DNA of 64,000 bases from positions 131,001 through 195,000 of the forward strand of contig JAWKIQ010000005.1 of NCBI GenBank assembly GCA_041394185.1, given 5' to 3'. The position numbers and the translations under genes are program-made. The notes beneath the pieces are model-generated. The model was given only the letters and a program-made list of their open reading frames with translations. It searched no databases and was not told the origin of the DNA. The number at the start of each line of letters is the position of its first letter. Position 1 is the stretch's first letter. Positions 62,012-64,000 of the stretch are shown one piece after another. The DNA is from Acidimicrobiales bacterium. Its GTDB lineage: Bacteria; Actinomycetota; Acidimicrobiia; Acidimicrobiales; Poriferisodalaceae.

Positions 62012-62884
62012 TCAACCCAGCCGTGACCGCACGTCGGCGAACGACGGATCGACTTCTGCGACCCGCTTGAAACCCCGGCTGGCGCGCTGCGAATCGCCGG
62101 CACGCTCGTAGAGATCGGCGAGGGCGTACCACAGACGCAGGTGGTGGTCTTTGGGAACCTTTGTGCGAACAGGCCCCTGCTCCAACAGCCGAATCGCAGC
62201 TTCGACATCGCCCTGGTCGGCAAGCGAGCCGGCCCGCACTATGCGGCCCTCGGTGATCACGGCGGCATCGGGATGATCGTGACGCAGCTCGTCCCACAAC
62301 TCGGCGACACGCTCATGGTCACCCAGAGCCCGATAGGCATCGGCCAACACCGGGTGCTGTTCGGTGGATCCAGTCATGGCGTAAAGGCCTTCAAGGGACC
62401 GGATTGCTTCCTTCCAGCGACCCAGCCGGTAGAGGGTCAATCCCAACAGCTCCTCGATGTCGGGCACGCCCGGATAGCGCTCGGCCATCGGAACCAGCAG
62501 CTTGCGCGCATCCTCGAACCGTTCGTCGGAGAACGCAGAGGCCGCTTCGCCAAGGCGTTTGGCGGTGCGCTCGCGTTGGTCCGCAGGTACTGCACCAAGC
62601 GACGAGCGGTCGACCTTGACCTTACGGTTACTCGACGACGACTTGCGACCGGCGCCGCCACCACCACCACGGCCGGCACCATCGACCCGACGCCACTCGT
62701 CCTGAGGGTCAGGGCGGCCGCTTTGACGTTCGGGCTGCGGGTTGCCACGGTCTTCGTACCTGCGGGCCGAGTCGGCACCCTTGCGTGCGACGCGCCCCCA
62801 GCCGGGCTTGCCCTTCGGAGGATCGGACGGGCGTCGAGGTGGACCGCCACGCCTGGGGTTGCGCGGAGAAGACGGAGAAGACAT
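62012..62884 (-). CDS. Tetratricopeptide-repeat protein
   Basis: This is about 290 residues from the ATG at 62884. The N-terminal third (1-90) is low complexity, rich in Pro, Arg, Gly and Ser, and likely disordered. From about 100 the sequence is helical, with TPR pairs (DERFEDARKLLVPMAERYPGVPDIEELLGLTLYRLGRWKEAI; YRALGDHERVAELWDEL; ADLYERAGDSQRASRGFKRV). It resembles the M. tuberculosis Rv1691 protein near the same locus. It would be a scaffold for protein contacts. It is the first gene upstream of the rRNA operon end. Confidence 0.82.
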   Translation of the reverse strand: MSSPSSPRNPRRGGPPRRPSDPPKGKPGWGRVARKGADSARRYEDRGNPQPERQSGRPDPQDEWRRVDGAGRGGGGGAGRKSSSSNRKVKVDRSSLGAVPADQRERTAKRLGEAASAFSDERFEDARKLLVPMAERYPGVPDIEELLGLTLYRLGRWKEAIRSLEGLYAMTGSTEQHPVLADAYRALGDHERVAELWDELRHDHPDAAVITEGRIVRAGSLADQGDVEAAIRLLEQGPVRTKVPKDHHLRLWYALADLYERAGDSQRASRGFKRVAEVDPSFADVRSRLG

Positions 62885-62904
62885 AGGGACCACGATCGTA
62901 GGGC

Positions 62905-62939
62905 AAAAACGCCGATAGCCGCCCCGAGGGGCGGCTATC
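62905..62939 (-). terminator. Rho-independent terminator of the rRNA operon
   Basis: On the minus strand a stem GATAGCCGCC / GGCGGCTATC with CCCGAGGG-like centre (62914-62939, up to 12 bp) is followed by GGCGTTTTTG, giving a run of five T at 62909-62905. It lies eleven bases after the 5S end and before the TPR gene on the same strand. Confidence 0.85.
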
Positions 62940-62949
62940 TGACAAAGAA

Positions 62950-63066
62950 ATCCGGCGGCGTCCTACTCTCCCAGGGGGTCTACCCCCAAGTACCATCGGC
63001 GCTGTCGAGCTTAACTTCCGTGTTCGAAATGGGAACGGGTGTGGCCTCGACGCTATCACCACCGGA
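62950..63066 (-). rRNA. 5S ribosomal RNA
   Basis: The minus strand starts TTCCGGTGGTGATAGCG and ends GGACGCCGCCGGAT, about 117 bases. It contains ACACCCGTTCCCATTTCGAA and AAGTTAAGC, which are diagnostic of 5S rRNA. The terminal strands pair (TCCGGTGG with CCGCCGGA). Ends may be off by a few bases. It follows the 23S gene by about 80 bases. Confidence 0.95.
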
Positions 63067-63147
63067 AACCGGTAGCTGCCTCCGAACGGAGGCGGCGATC
63101 TTGTTTGTCTCGAGGTGTCCTCGAGTACTCCATAGCGAGCACGAGCG

Positions 63148-64000
<853 letters not shown>

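Overview
The window is high-GC, densely packed bacterial chromosome, and everything in it points to an actinobacterium. It has a TlyA / NAD kinase / RecN / SteA / SteB / PyrG / Nudix / XerD run that matches the gene order of the Mycobacterium tuberculosis tlyA-xerD locus. It also has a ScpA / ScpB / RluB / Cmk run, DUF222-HNH (13E12-type) proteins, a KorAB 2-oxoglutarate:ferredoxin oxidoreductase and leaderless promoters. The fused AroA-Cmk protein and the iron-sulfur photolyase would suit a deep-branching, Acidimicrobiia-like lineage, but that placement is inference. An rRNA operon (23S then 5S, minus strand) enters from the right edge.

Left region (1-12.8 kb) is accessory catabolism. A zinc alcohol dehydrogenase runs off the left edge. 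A LysR regulator is divergent from a tightly coupled three-gene operon encoding a gamma-butyrobetaine-hydroxylase-like 2-oxoglutarate oxygenase, an HD-domain diiron oxygenase of the PhnZ/TmpB type and a 3-hydroxyisobutyrate-dehydrogenase-like enzyme. The first two match the TmpA/TmpB pair that oxidises quaternary-ammonium phosphonates. Six minus-strand genes follow (FAH-family hydrolase, 2-keto-4-pentenoate hydratase-like, D-2-hydroxyacid dehydrogenase, amidohydrolase, isocitrate lyase/PEP mutase family, DUF1254/1214) and read as one degradative cluster. Then come a Tat-exported amine oxidase and an iron-containing alcohol dehydrogenase broken by three frameshifts.

Middle region (12.8-31 kb) is mixed. 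It holds an ABC-F ATPase, a LexA-box-controlled DUF222-HNH gene, two lower-GC membrane genes, tRNA-Pro(GGG), an iron-sulfur photolyase operon, an acyl-CoA synthetase, an EAL phosphodiesterase, the Der GTPase, a RES-type toxin-antitoxin pair, a DUF512 radical-SAM protein, IspH, an M48 peptidase and a short WYL-like regulator.

Core region (31-57 kb) has two long translationally coupled minus-strand operons. One is scpA-scpB-rluB-aroH-tyrA-aroA/cmk-plsC. The other is tlyA-nadK-recN-steA-steB-GT2-MraY-like-pyrG-nudix-xerD, continuing to an M50 protease, an HD protein, a sugar dehydrogenase and a hemolysin III protein. A plus-strand island with trpS and a DUF1704 (QEGLA) metallopeptidase lies between them, where parA would be expected.

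Right region (57-64 kb) has korAB with a strong terminator, an SSB-like protein, a second LexA-box DUF222-HNH gene, a TPR protein, and the 3' end of the rRNA operon. Single-base frame breaks in pyrG and rluB, plus three in one alcohol dehydrogenase, suggest residual consensus indels in the assembly rather than widespread gene decay.
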